DNA from: an uncultured Clostridium sp.
GTDB taxonomy: Bacteria; Bacillota; Clostridia; Lachnospirales; Lachnospiraceae
Direction of reading: 5' to 3'
Assembly: GCF_900547735.1 (NCBI RefSeq)
Contig: NZ_URHZ01000006.1
Location: forward strand, 37,333 to 101,332
Length of the DNA: 64,000 bases
Numbering within the stretch: the first letter of the stretch is position 1; each line of letters starts with the position of its first letter. The translations under genes were made by a program, and so were the position numbers. Below are positions 1 through 8,102 of the stretch, piece by piece. Under the pieces are notes generated by a model, which searched no databases, was not told the DNA's origin, and was given only the letters and a program-made list of their open reading frames with translations.

Positions 1-1350
1 AGCGACTAAATCGTCAAGTCTGTGGTACTGAAGTGTCGTGAAGTTGAGTTTTTTCCGGATGCATTCTATCATGTCCTTATAATTCTGGCTGTCTGGATTC
101 GCGTAATCTGCCAGGACCTCGGCCGATACGTTGTCGCCCTCGCGATCTCTTATGATCCTTCTGGTAATCAGGTCCAGATCGGAGTTGGAACGTGAGAAGT
201 TCAGGTATTTACATCCGAATAAAAGCGGCGGACAGGCAGGGCGGATATGGACCTCCTTGGCTCCGCTCTGGTATAAAAATTCCGTTGTCTCGCTGAGCTG
301 TGTGCCGCGTACAATGGAGTCGTCGATTAAGAGAAGACTCTTGCCTCGGATTAGGGAGTCAACCGGAATCAGCTTCATACGGGCGATCAGGCTTCTCTGG
401 TTCTGGCTGGTCGGCATGAAGGAGCGCGGCCAGGTTGGGGTGTATTTAATGAAAGGACGTGAAAATGGAATGCCGGATTCGTTGGCATATCCGATTGCAT
501 GGGCGATACCGGAATCCGGGATGCCGGCTACCAGGTCCGCCTGCGCATGATCGCGTTTCGCCAGCATACGGCCGCAGTTGTAGCGCATCTCCTCCACATT
601 GATTCCCTCGTAGGAGGAGGTCGGGTATCCGTAGTATACCCAGAGGAAGGAACAGATTTTCATTTCTTCCCTGGCAGGGCTTAAGACTTCCAGGCCATCC
701 GGCTTCATCAGGACGATCTCACCCGGGCCCAGCTCCCGATAGTCGGAATAGCCCAGATTAATAAAGGAAAAACTTTCAAAGGCAGCACAGTATGCGCCTT
801 CTTTTCTTCCGATGACGGCAGGGGTGCGCCCAAGCCTGTCCCTGGAAATATAGACGCCTTCCGGAGTCAGTAAAAGGATGGTCATGGATCCTTTGATCTT
901 TTCCTGAGCCAGAAGAAGACCGTCTACAATGGATTCAGCCTGGTTGATGATGGCGGCAACCAGTTCGGTTGAGTTGATCTTGCCTCCGCTCATCTCAAGA
1001 AAATGAATGTGGCCTTTTTCATAAGCTTCTCTTACGAGTTCTTCCTGGTTGGCAATTTTACCAACGGTCGTGATGGCATAGCTTCCCAGATGAGACTGAA
1101 TTAAGAGCGGCTGCGGCTCCATATCGGAAATACAGGCGATGCCCATATTGCCTTTCAGTTCTTCCGCATCCCTTTCGAATTTCGTACGGAACGGAGAATT
1201 CTCAATATTATGAATAGAACGGTTAAAACCATCGGGGCCATAGACGGCCATACCGCCTCTTCTTGTTCCCAGATGAGAATGGTAATCTACGCCGAAAAAC
1301 AGATCCATTGTACAGTTTGTCTTAGATGCAACACTGAAAAATCCACCCAT
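1..1350 (-). CDS. PurF-like amidophosphoribosyltransferase, partial, lacking the usual catalytic Cys
   Basis: The reading frame is open from an ATG at 1350 to the window edge, so the C-terminus is missing and 450 codons are visible. The start is preceded by AAGGAAG. The protein begins MGGFFSV and continues with a class II glutamine amidotransferase-like region (GTRRGGMAVYGPDGF near residues 30-45), then a phosphoribosyltransferase domain with the PRPP loop LLLIDDSIVRGTQ near residue 340. PurF makes phosphoribosylamine, the first step of purine synthesis, using glutamine hydrolysed by a Cys at position 1 of the mature protein. Here residue 2 is Gly and the first Cys is about residue 13, so normal glutaminase chemistry looks impossible. 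It may use ammonia, or be a paralogue with another role. Family assignment is firm; the exact role is not. Confidence 0.85.
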   Translation of the reverse strand, partial: MGGFFSVASKTNCTMDLFFGVDYHSHLGTRRGGMAVYGPDGFNRSIHNIENSPFRTKFERDAEELKGNMGIACISDMEPQPLLIQSHLGSYAITTVGKIANQEELVREAYEKGHIHFLEMSGGKINSTELVAAIINQAESIVDGLLLAQEKIKGSMTILLLTPEGVYISRDRLGRTPAVIGRKEGAYCAAFESFSFINLGYSDYRELGPGEIVLMKPDGLEVLSPAREEMKICSFLWVYYGYPTSSYEGINVEEMRYNCGRMLAKRDHAQADLVAGIPDSGIAHAIGYANESGIPFSRPFIKYTPTWPRSFMPTSQNQRSLIARMKLIPVDSLIRGKSLLLIDDSIVRGTQLSETTEFLYQSGAKEVHIRPACPPLLFGCKYLNFSRSNSDLDLITRRIIRDREGDNVSAEVLADYANPDSQNYKDMIECIRKKLNFTTLQYHRLDDLVA

Positions 1351-1388
1351 TTTTAACTTCCTTTCAATATTTGGTAAGTTTATTTTTT

Positions 1389-1515
1389 ATTCATAGGAAA
1401 TTATGTCCTATGAATAAAAAAACGCTCTGCGAGGATGCACATGCCGCGCAGAGGTAAATAGTTGCTGAAGCAACCGCGCGGCAGCGCAGGAATCCCGCAA
1501 GCGGGATTCTTTATT
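1389..1515 (+). repeat. Repeat R1, copy a: four-hairpin intergenic element
   Basis: The element has four consecutive hairpins: ATTCATAGGA with TCCTATGAAT, CTCTGCG with CGCAGAG, GTTGC-TGAA-GCAAC, and AATCCCGC-AA-GCGGGATT followed by CTTTATT. Copies occur at 26784-26908 (plus) and 9738-9832 (minus). The last stem differs in sequence from the 26784 copy but pairs in both. The run of T after the last hairpin looks terminator-like. It lies upstream of the purF-like gene and upstream of the deacetylase. Confidence 0.75.
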
Positions 1516-1788
1516 CTGTTGATCTTATATCTGAAGATACAAATTTTTTGCATGCTTGTAAGAATAAGAACATCATTTTCATCATAGCATATATTAGGGG
1601 GATTGGACAATAGAGTTTATTTATTAAAAATTTTAATAGATAACCCCGGTTTTCATGATAATGCACTGTTTGGCAGAAAAAGGCAGTAGAAATACCGCAA
1701 TTCGGGTAAAACGGGGTTCCTTTGAGGGAACGCATGTGGTACAATTGGTGCAATATAATGAAAAACATACTCTGCAGTTTTCATTATT
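1516..1788. other. Intergenic stretch between R1 and R2, no gene recognised
   Basis: This AT-rich stretch separates repeats R1 and R2, which are adjacent in the other location (26784-26952). It carries small hairpins, for example GGTTCC-TTTGA-GGGAACG near 1708-1724, and a TATAAT at 1755-1760 that could serve the deacetylase, although no good -35 box was seen. I find no convincing coding sequence. Confidence 0.4.
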
Positions 1789-1830
1789 GAGTGGCGATGA
1801 AAAGTTCGCGAAGCGTGCTTTTCGTTGTTA
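1789..1830 (+). repeat. Repeat R2, copy a: hairpin element
   Basis: CGATGAAAAG pairs with CTTTTCGTTG around a short loop. A second copy at 26911-26952 has CAATGAAAAG with CTTTTCGTTG, so a G-T pair becomes A-T. Here the hairpin sits in the leader of the deacetylase gene, about 40 bp before its start codon. There it directly follows an R1 copy. Confidence 0.65.
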
Positions 1831-1872
1831 TCAGTGCTGGCAACAAAAATTTTCTAAGTTGAGGAGAGGAAA

Positions 1873-2862
1873 ATGATTAAGTTAAACGCAAAAACAGGAA
1901 AAAGAATGGCGGCCATGCTTCTGGCGGCGGCCTTTATGATTGCAGCGGCGCCTGCTACGTATGCGGACGGGCCGTCCGGTCCGGCGTCGGATACAACGAT
2001 AGTGGAAAGTACAAAGAATGCAGCCACGGGCCCTGGAGCCCAGAATCAGGAACAGCAGGCGGGACAGGCAGAGCAGCAGCCGGTACAACCCGAGCAGCAG
2101 CCGGTACAGCCCGAACAGCAGCCGGTACAGCCGGAGCAGCAGCCCACACAGCCGGAGCAGCAGCCCACACAGCCGGAGCAGCAGCCCGCTCAGCCGGAAC
2201 AACAGCCGGCTCAGTCGACGGAGGGACTTGTTGCGAGCGGAGGCCGCTATCTTGATCCAACCAAGCCGATGGTAGCCCTGACTTTTGACGACGGCCCTTA
2301 TGCACCGGTAGGAAACAGGATTATGGACAGTCTGGAACAGAATAACGGACGGGCTACATTTTTCGTCGTAGGCAACCGCGTCGCATCCTACAAGACGGAG
2401 ATCAAGAGGATGCATGACAACGGCCACGAAATCGGCAACCACACATATGAGCACAAATATCTGAATAAGCTGGACGCAGCCCAGATCCGCAGCCAGATAG
2501 AGCGCGGCAATCAGGCGGTGGCCGCGGTCACAGGAGAGTCTCCGGCTCTTGTACGTCTTCCGGGAGGCAGCAAGAACAACACGGTACTGGCCAACATCAA
2601 TCAGCCGATTATCATGTGGAATATCGACACCCTGGACTGGAAGACAAAGAATGCGTCCAAAACCATCCAGTCGGTGCTCGGCAGTGTAAAGGACGGCGAT
2701 ATTGTACTGATGCATGAGCTTTACACGGCTTCCGGTGACGCCGCCGTAGCGCTGATTCCGGCGCTGAGAGAGCGGGGGTACCAGCTTGTAACGGTCAGCG
2801 AACTGGCCAGATTCAGAGGCGGCCTCAGCAATAAAGGAGTTTACTACAGCTTCCCCAGGTAG
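1873..2862 (+). CDS. Secreted polysaccharide deacetylase (NodB family) with Gln/Pro repeats
   Basis: The 329-residue product has a signal peptide (about residues 1-31), a linker of seven-residue repeats of the type PEQQPVQ (about 64-113), and a NodB deacetylase domain from about 130. All family motifs are visible: TFDDGP at 137-142 (base and metal Asp), HTYEH at 190-194 (metal His pair), RLPG near 228, DTLDW at 252-256 and LMHE near 279. It should remove N-acetyl groups from cell-wall peptidoglycan or a related glycan outside the cell. The repeats probably act as a flexible wall-spanning linker. The start follows GAGGAGAGG closely. A terminator lies just downstream, so the gene is probably transcribed alone. 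Confidence 0.9.
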   Translation: MIKLNAKTGKRMAAMLLAAAFMIAAAPATYADGPSGPASDTTIVESTKNAATGPGAQNQEQQAGQAEQQPVQPEQQPVQPEQQPVQPEQQPTQPEQQPTQPEQQPAQPEQQPAQSTEGLVASGGRYLDPTKPMVALTFDDGPYAPVGNRIMDSLEQNNGRATFFVVGNRVASYKTEIKRMHDNGHEIGNHTYEHKYLNKLDAAQIRSQIERGNQAVAAVTGESPALVRLPGGSKNNTVLANINQPIIMWNIDTLDWKTKNASKTIQSVLGSVKDGDIVLMHELYTASGDAAVALIPALRERGYQLVTVSELARFRGGLSNKGVYYSFPR

Positions 2863-2945
2863 TGGCGCGAACCGCTGTTTTATGCCGATTCTTTGCATCT
2901 CGGAGCGGTGATTATGAAGTACGGAACCTTTATGAACCAAATTGA

Positions 2946-3005
2946 TAAAAAGCAGCAGCACAGGCTGGAAATCTCTGAATTCCCGCCTGTGCTGCTGCTT
3001 TTTTA
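2946..3005 (+). terminator. Rho-independent terminator after the deacetylase
   Basis: AGCAGCAGCACAGGC pairs with GCCTGTGCTGCTGCT around a loop of about 20 nt and is followed by six T. An A-run precedes the stem, so it could work in both directions. Confidence 0.9.
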
Positions 3006-3110
3006 AATCTTTGTCCCGGGCAAAAGAATTTTTTCATGCATTCTTTACTCCCATAAACCGTCCCACCGGAATATCCTAAAGTAAAGAAGGAAGAAAGCTG
3101 GGCATATTTT

Positions 3111-4001
3111 GTGGATCAGGCAAAAAAATGGATACATTGCGACGGGGCATACCGTCTCGGCCTGACTGGAAAAGGCGTAGGTGTAGCAGTCCTGGACACG
3201 GGGATTTTTCCGCATATGGACTTTGAAAATAGAGTTGTCGTATTTAACGATATGCTGAAGAGAAGATTCCTGCCTTATGATGACAACGGTCACGGTACAC
3301 ACATTTCGGGAATTATCGGAGGAGGAGGCCTGGCCTCCGAAGGAAGATACCAGGGCGTTGCGCCCGGGTGCAGCCTGGTCAGCGTGAAAGTCCTGGATCA
3401 GAAAGGGAACGGTTTTGCTTCCGATGTGCTGTCCGGGCTTAAATGGATTGAAAAGCACAGACAGGAGTATGGTATCAGGATCATCAACATATCTGTGGGC
3501 TCCTTCTCCAAGAAGGGGATGAGCGAGGATTCGGCTCTGGTCAAAGGAGTTGATGCCGCCTGGGATGCGGGGTTTGTCGTGGTAGTGGCCGCAGGCAATA
3601 ACGGGCCGGGGCAGCATACAATCACGACGCCGGGGATCAGCCGCAAAGTAATTACGGTAGGCTGTTCCGATGACTATAAAGAAGTGGATGTGGCGGGAAG
3701 CCGCATGATTGACTATTCCGGCCGGGGGCCCACAAGCGCCTGCGTATGCAAGCCTGACATTGTGGCTCCCGGCTCCAGTATTATAAGCTGCGCCAACCGG
3801 CAGAACGGCTACACGGTAAAAAGCGGCACTTCCATGTCAACGCCTCTGGTTTCAGGGGCGATTGCCCTTTTGCTGGAAAAATATCCCTGGATGAGCAATA
3901 AAGACGTGAAACTCAGGCTGCGCGAGCGGGCCGTTGATTTGGGACTTCCCCATAACCAGCAGGGATGGGGCCTTTTAGATGTGGAACGTCTGGTGAATTA
4001 A
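3111..4001 (+). CDS. Subtilisin-like serine protease (S8), probably cytoplasmic
   Basis: The 296-residue product is a subtilase with its full catalytic triad: Asp29 (VLDTGI), His61 (GHGTHISG) and Ser241 (GTSMSTP), plus the oxyanion-hole Asn in AAGNNGPG near residue 163. No signal peptide and no propeptide are visible, which fits intracellular AprX-type enzymes. The start is uncertain. The GTG at 3111 is the only usual start codon between the upstream in-frame stop and the conserved domain, but its nearest AAGGAAG is about 20 nt away. The frame stays open about 50 nt further upstream, so the product might begin slightly earlier. It converges on guaB. Confidence 0.85.
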   Translation: MDQAKKWIHCDGAYRLGLTGKGVGVAVLDTGIFPHMDFENRVVVFNDMLKRRFLPYDDNGHGTHISGIIGGGGLASEGRYQGVAPGCSLVSVKVLDQKGNGFASDVLSGLKWIEKHRQEYGIRIINISVGSFSKKGMSEDSALVKGVDAAWDAGFVVVVAAGNNGPGQHTITTPGISRKVITVGCSDDYKEVDVAGSRMIDYSGRGPTSACVCKPDIVAPGSSIISCANRQNGYTVKSGTSMSTPLVSGAIALLLEKYPWMSNKDVKLRLRERAVDLGLPHNQQGWGLLDVERLVN

Positions 4002-4142
4002 GAATTTTTCAGAAAAAGATTTTCAGAAAAGGCCAATGCTTTTTCCAGACATGTCTGTAAAAAACACCGGCCTCTGTTGACTGGCTGTAAAAAATCATTC
4101 ATTTAAAGGCGGTGTAAGGTTCGAAAACGTACCTTATATCGC

Positions 4143-5645
4143 TTACATAATCTGTCTGCTGTCCTTCAGCATAACGTCATGGGCTCCGCCCTCGACAATA
4201 CTTGTGGAGGAGATCAGGGTCATCTTGGCATTCTTCTGCAGTTCCGGAATGGTCAGGCAGCCGCAGTTGCACATGGTGGAGCGTACCTTGCTCAGGGACA
4301 GGCCTACGTTATCCTTCAGGCTTCCGGCATAAGGAACAAAGGAATCCACACCCTCTTCAAAAGAGAGCTTTGCGTCGCCTCCCAGGTCATATCTCTGCCA
4401 GTTTCTGGCTCTGGCGCTTCCCTCGCCCCAGTATTCCTTCATATAGCTTCCGTTGATATTCACCTTTTTGGTAGGGCTCTCGTCAAAACGGGCAAAGTAT
4501 CTTCCAAGCATCAGGAAGTCGGCGCCCATAGCCAGAGCCAGGGTGATGTGGTAATCATGAACGATGCCGCCGTCCGAGCAGATCGGCACATAGATACCGG
4601 TTTCCTTATAATAATCGTCACGCGCCTTGGCAACCTCGATCAGGGCGGTAGCCTGTCCGCGTCCGATGCCCTTCTGTTCCCTTGTGATACAGATGGCTCC
4701 TCCGCCGATGCCGACTTTAACAAAATCCGCACCCGCCTCAGCCAGGAAACGGAAGCCCTCGCTGTCCACAACGTTGCCTGCGCCAACCTTAACGGTGTCG
4801 CCGTAATTCTCTCTGACATAATCAATTACAATCTTCTGCCATTCGGAGAAACCTTCGGAACTGTCGATACAGAGCACATCGGCTCCGGCTTCGAGAAGAG
4901 CCGGGATGCGTTCCGCATAATCCCTTGTATTGATTCCGGCGCCCACCAGATAACGTTTGGAGGAGTCGATCAGTTCGTTCTCATTGGTCTTATGAGAGTT
5001 ATAATCCTTGCGGAATACCATGGAAACAAGACGCTGCTCCTTGTCAATAATCGGCAGGCTGTTTAACTTGTGCTCCCAGATGATGTCGTTGGCTTCCTTC
5101 AGGGTGGTGGTTTCATCGGCCCAGATCAGATGCTCGAAGTTGGTCATGAATTCACCGACCTTAGTGTCAAGAGACATACGGCTCACCCTGTAGTCACGGC
5201 CCGTCACGATGCCTAAAAGTTTGCCTCCGGATGTTCCGTCGGAAGTTACGGCAACGGTGGAATGGCCTGTCCGCTCTTTCAGATCCAGGATATCCTTCAG
5301 GGTATTTTCAGGAGTGATGTTGGAGTCGCTGCTGACAAAACCCGCCCTGTAGTTCTTCACGCGGGATACCATCTGAGCCTGGCTCTCGACAGACTGGGAA
5401 CCGTAAATAAAAGAAAGCCCGCCTTCTCTTGCCAGCGCGATAGCCATATTGTCATCGGATACCGACTGCATGATAGCGGAGGTCATGGGGATATTCAGGC
5501 TCAAGGCCGGTTCTTCGCCCCTTGCATATTTAACCAGAGGAGTTTTCAGGCTGACATTAGCCGGAATGCATTTCGTGGATGAGTATCCCGGAATCAGCAG
5601 ATATTCACCGAATGTGTGGGAAGGTTCGTTCATGTAAATTGCCAT
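4143..5645 (-). CDS. guaB: Inosine-5'-monophosphate dehydrogenase
   Basis: The 500-residue protein matches IMP dehydrogenase: a TIM barrel interrupted by a pair of CBS domains (about residues 105-215) and the active-site loop GGGAICITREQKGIGRG with the catalytic Cys near 319. The enzyme oxidises IMP to XMP with NAD, the committed step to GTP. The length is normal. The start follows AAGGAGACG. A strong promoter lies 67 bp upstream (5712-5740), so it is probably monocistronic. It lies about 2.8 kb from the purF-like gene, but with two unrelated genes between them. Confidence 0.95.
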   Translation of the reverse strand: MAIYMNEPSHTFGEYLLIPGYSSTKCIPANVSLKTPLVKYARGEEPALSLNIPMTSAIMQSVSDDNMAIALAREGGLSFIYGSQSVESQAQMVSRVKNYRAGFVSSDSNITPENTLKDILDLKERTGHSTVAVTSDGTSGGKLLGIVTGRDYRVSRMSLDTKVGEFMTNFEHLIWADETTTLKEANDIIWEHKLNSLPIIDKEQRLVSMVFRKDYNSHKTNENELIDSSKRYLVGAGINTRDYAERIPALLEAGADVLCIDSSEGFSEWQKIVIDYVRENYGDTVKVGAGNVVDSEGFRFLAEAGADFVKVGIGGGAICITREQKGIGRGQATALIEVAKARDDYYKETGIYVPICSDGGIVHDYHITLALAMGADFLMLGRYFARFDESPTKKVNINGSYMKEYWGEGSARARNWQRYDLGGDAKLSFEEGVDSFVPYAGSLKDNVGLSLSKVRSTMCNCGCLTIPELQKNAKMTLISSTSIVEGGAHDVMLKDSRQIM

Positions 5646-5711
5646 AATGATTCGTCTCCTTATCTCTTAACTTTATTTGTATTATTCATTTCCATTTTAC
5701 CTATTTTTATT

Positions 5712-5740
5712 ATTATACTGAACTGGATCTCTGCCGTCAA
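5712..5740 (-). promoter_or_regulatory. guaB promoter
   Basis: Read on the minus strand: TTGACG, 17-bp spacer, TATAAT. Both boxes are near consensus and point at guaB. Confidence 0.8.
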
Positions 5741-5989
5741 TGGGGCAGGATGAATATAATTTTATTTAAGCGGTTCTGATACATTGTACACGGAATTTAT
5801 CCGCGCAGGGCGGACATTCCGGCGGAACATGGGGAGAATCCGGGTAAAATAAAGTCAAATGACGGCCGGCTCCGGCATTTTATTCTGTTTTATATGGGAA
5901 GAGGTAAAATGAGTCTCTCATTTTGTCGGAATTTATACAAAATACTTTACAAAATGAAGAAAAATAGCCGTGATTCAGTGCATTTTCAA
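5741..5989. other. Intergenic stretch between the divergent guaB and folT promoters
   Basis: No gene is seen here. The stretch contains a perfect hairpin, AAAATGAG-TCT-CTCATTTT at 5906-5924, and an AT-rich segment leading into the folT promoter. Confidence 0.4.
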
Positions 5990-6018
5990 TAGACTGCGGA
6001 GCCAATCGGCGATATAAT
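5990..6018 (+). promoter_or_regulatory. folT-folC promoter
   Basis: TAGACT, 17-bp spacer, TATAAT (6013-6018). The riboswitch aptamer begins about 10 bp downstream, as expected for a transcript that starts with it. Confidence 0.7.
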
Positions 6019-6027
6019 TAGGGCATC

Positions 6028-6126
6028 TGAAGAGTAAGGATACGAGCGTTAAGTATTGGCCGGACGGGGAGTTGCCGGCTGAGCGAAAAGCCCAGGCTTG
6101 CGGTTCGTATTCTGCATCCTGCTTCA
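6028..6126 (+). promoter_or_regulatory. Tetrahydrofolate (THF) riboswitch aptamer
   Basis: The segment contains the marks of the Firmicutes THF riboswitch: AGAGTAAGGATACGAGCGTTAAG at the 5' side (6031-6053), a central hairpin GGCCGGACGGGGAGTTGCCGGC-like arm (about 6058-6079), GAGCGAAAAGC, and the returning strand GCGGTTCGTATTCTGCATCC (6100-6119). GGATACGA on the left pairs with TTCGTATT/CATCC on the right. It sits directly before a folate transporter gene, as known examples do. Identification is by recalled consensus, not by a covariance-model search. Confidence 0.88.
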
Positions 6127-6157
6127 TACAGCAGTGGAACGGAAACGCTAAGAGCGG

Positions 6158-6195
6158 CCTTCTTTACTTGCTATATGAGCAAGGTTAAAAGGAGG
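6158..6195 (+). promoter_or_regulatory. Ribosome-binding-site hairpin below the THF riboswitch
   Basis: CCTTCTTTACTTGC can pair with GCAAGGTTAAAAGGAGG, burying the folT ribosome-binding site (AAAAGGAGG, ending at 6195). This suggests that the riboswitch controls translation rather than termination. No run of T follows. Confidence 0.7.
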
Positions 6196-6203
6196 TTATT
6201 TTT

Positions 6204-6758
6204 ATGTCGACAAGACAGACAGCAAAAACGGGAACGAGGGCTTCTTTCGGGAGTCTGCAGGTACTTATCATGATGGCGCTGTTTATAGCGCTCAGTATTG
6301 TGCTGGGCAAACAGCTGTCATTCACGGCCGGGCCGTTCCGCATCAGTTTTGAAAACCTTACGGTGCTGATGGCGGGAATCTTTTTCGGTCCCCTGGCCGG
6401 ACTTACGGTGGGGGCGTGCGCCGACCTGATCGGCTGCCTTCTGGTCGGATATGCGATTAATCCGATCATCACGGCCGGAGCGGCATCGGTGGGATTTATC
6501 TCGGGCCTTGTATACAAAAACTGCTTCCGTTCCAAACCAAAACTGAGGCTTGCGGCATCGGTGGGCGCAGCGCATGTCATCGGCTCAATGATTATTAAAT
6601 CCATCGGCCTGCGTATTTATTTTGGCTACCCGCTGCAGATGATTGCATTGAGAGTGCCGTTATACATTGTAATCGGCTGTGCGGAAGGATATATCATTTA
6701 CCTTCTCCTGCGCAACAAGGCGTTTGGCAGACAGCTTGAAAGGATGAAAGACAGATGA
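6204..6758 (+). CDS. folT: ECF transporter S component, folate-specific
   Basis: The 184-residue hydrophobic protein has about six membrane segments and the S-component pattern of ECF vitamin transporters (for example FENLTVLMAGIFFGPLAGL followed by GACADLIGCLL). It would bind folate and work with a shared EcfA-EcfA'-EcfT module that is not in this window. Folate is assigned from the THF riboswitch upstream and the overlapping folC. The stop overlaps the folC start (ATGA), so the two are translationally coupled. The start follows AAAAGGAGG by 8 nt. Confidence 0.88.
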   Translation: MSTRQTAKTGTRASFGSLQVLIMMALFIALSIVLGKQLSFTAGPFRISFENLTVLMAGIFFGPLAGLTVGACADLIGCLLVGYAINPIITAGAASVGFISGLVYKNCFRSKPKLRLAASVGAAHVIGSMIIKSIGLRIYFGYPLQMIALRVPLYIVIGCAEGYIIYLLLRNKAFGRQLERMKDR

Positions 6759-8089
6759 AATATGAAGAGGCAATAACCTATATAAAAGAATCGACTTCTC
6801 CCGGAACCATGCCGGGACTGGAGAGGGTAAGCAGACTGCTTGCCCTTCTCGGCGATCCGCAGAACGAACTCAAAATTATTCATGTGACGGGAACCAATGG
6901 AAAAGGTTCCGTCTGCGCCATGCTGGAATCCATTCTGGATGCGGCGGGCTACAGGACAGGGCTTTTTACATCGCCCTATATCAGAAAGATGAATGAATGC
7001 ATCCACCTTGACAAAAAGCCCATTGACGACAAGAGCTTTGCGGATGTCATCGGCTTTATCCGTCCTTTGGCGGATACGATGGAGGAAAAACCGACGGAAT
7101 TTGAAATCCTGTCCGCCGCAGCGATGAAGTTTTTCAGCCAGAAGAAATGCGACGTCGTTATCTGCGAGACCGGCATGGGTGCCAGGCTCGATGCGACGAA
7201 TACGATGAAAGAAACGCTTGTCTCAATTATTGTAAACGTGGAGCTGGATCACATGGGCTTCCTGGGAGATACGGTTGAGAAGATCGCATTTGAAAAATCG
7301 GGCGTCATAAAACCCGGCTGCCCTGTTATTTTCGGTGGGACAAGAGAAGGAGCCAGGCAGGTTATCGCAGAGCAGGCAAAGCTTAACAAGGCAAAATTAA
7401 CAGAGGTTGACTACGGAGCACTCCGGAACGTGGAATCGGATCTGGGAGGCTGTACCTTTGATTTTAAAGAGTACGGGAACGTGAGACTGACTCTGCCCGG
7501 CTTATATCAGCCGTCCAATGCCGCGGTTGCGCTCACGGCCCTGTCCGTTATGAAAAAAAGAGGCATTTCCGTCAGCGCCGAGGCGGTGAAGCAGGGATTG
7601 AAAGCCGTATCCTGGCCGGCCCGCTTTGAAACTTTGCTTAAAAATCCGCTTACGATCTATGACGGAGCCCACAATATGGCGGGCATGACGGTTGCCGTGG
7701 AGAGCATCCGGACCTATTTTAAGGGCGGCACGGTCAATATTTTCATGGGAGTCATGGCGGACAAGGAATACGATGCCATGGTTGAGATGCTGAAACCTTA
7801 TACGGAAGCCGTGTATACCGTTACGCCGGATAACCCCAGAGCCCTGCCGGCGGAAAAACTGGCGGATTGCTTTAAAAAGCACGGAGTGGAAAAGGCCAGG
7901 CCTTTCGTCACGCTCAGGGAAGCGGCGCTCTGTGCGCTGGAGGACAGCGTAAAGACAGGAAAACCTCTCGTCGCGCTGGGAACGCTTTATATGTATGAGG
8001 AGGCGGAACGCACTTTCAGACAGTGCGCGGCTGAACTGGGCCTTGAAGAAGGTTCACAGCCCGTACAGGAATCAACCGACGGACGGTAA
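6755..8089 (+). CDS. folC: Folylpolyglutamate synthase / dihydrofolate synthase
   Basis: The 444-residue Mur-ligase family protein has the ATP loop VTGTNGKGSV near residues 46-55 and the family signature around MGARLDATN (about 144). It adds glutamates to folates and so traps them in the cell, which explains its pairing with the folate transporter folT, with which it overlaps by 4 bp. The THF riboswitch should control both. Whether it also makes dihydrofolate from dihydropteroate cannot be read from sequence alone. The length is usual for the family. Confidence 0.92.
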   Translation: MKYEEAITYIKESTSPGTMPGLERVSRLLALLGDPQNELKIIHVTGTNGKGSVCAMLESILDAAGYRTGLFTSPYIRKMNECIHLDKKPIDDKSFADVIGFIRPLADTMEEKPTEFEILSAAAMKFFSQKKCDVVICETGMGARLDATNTMKETLVSIIVNVELDHMGFLGDTVEKIAFEKSGVIKPGCPVIFGGTREGARQVIAEQAKLNKAKLTEVDYGALRNVESDLGGCTFDFKEYGNVRLTLPGLYQPSNAAVALTALSVMKKRGISVSAEAVKQGLKAVSWPARFETLLKNPLTIYDGAHNMAGMTVAVESIRTYFKGGTVNIFMGVMADKEYDAMVEMLKPYTEAVYTVTPDNPRALPAEKLADCFKKHGVEKARPFVTLREAALCALEDSVKTGKPLVALGTLYMYEEAERTFRQCAAELGLEEGSQPVQESTDGR

Positions 8090-8102
8090 TGAGGAAAACA
8101 GT

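Noticed and set aside
2073..2215. Tandem 21-bp repeats that might suggest a CRISPR array
   Set aside because: The repeats lack spacers, stay in frame and encode PEQQPVQ-type units of the secreted deacetylase.
1882..2961. A 359-codon open frame on the minus strand opposite the deacetylase
   Set aside because: It mirrors the repetitive Gln/Pro codons of the deacetylase, has Leu/Arg-rich low-complexity content, no recognisable domain and no ribosome-binding site.
4002..4142. Possible terminator between the subtilase and guaB genes
   Set aside because: Only an imperfect GTAAGGT/ACCTTAT pairing without a T-run was found.
4179..5066. A 295-codon plus-strand frame opposite guaB
   Set aside because: It is antisense to a clear guaB gene and has no recognisable features or ribosome-binding site.
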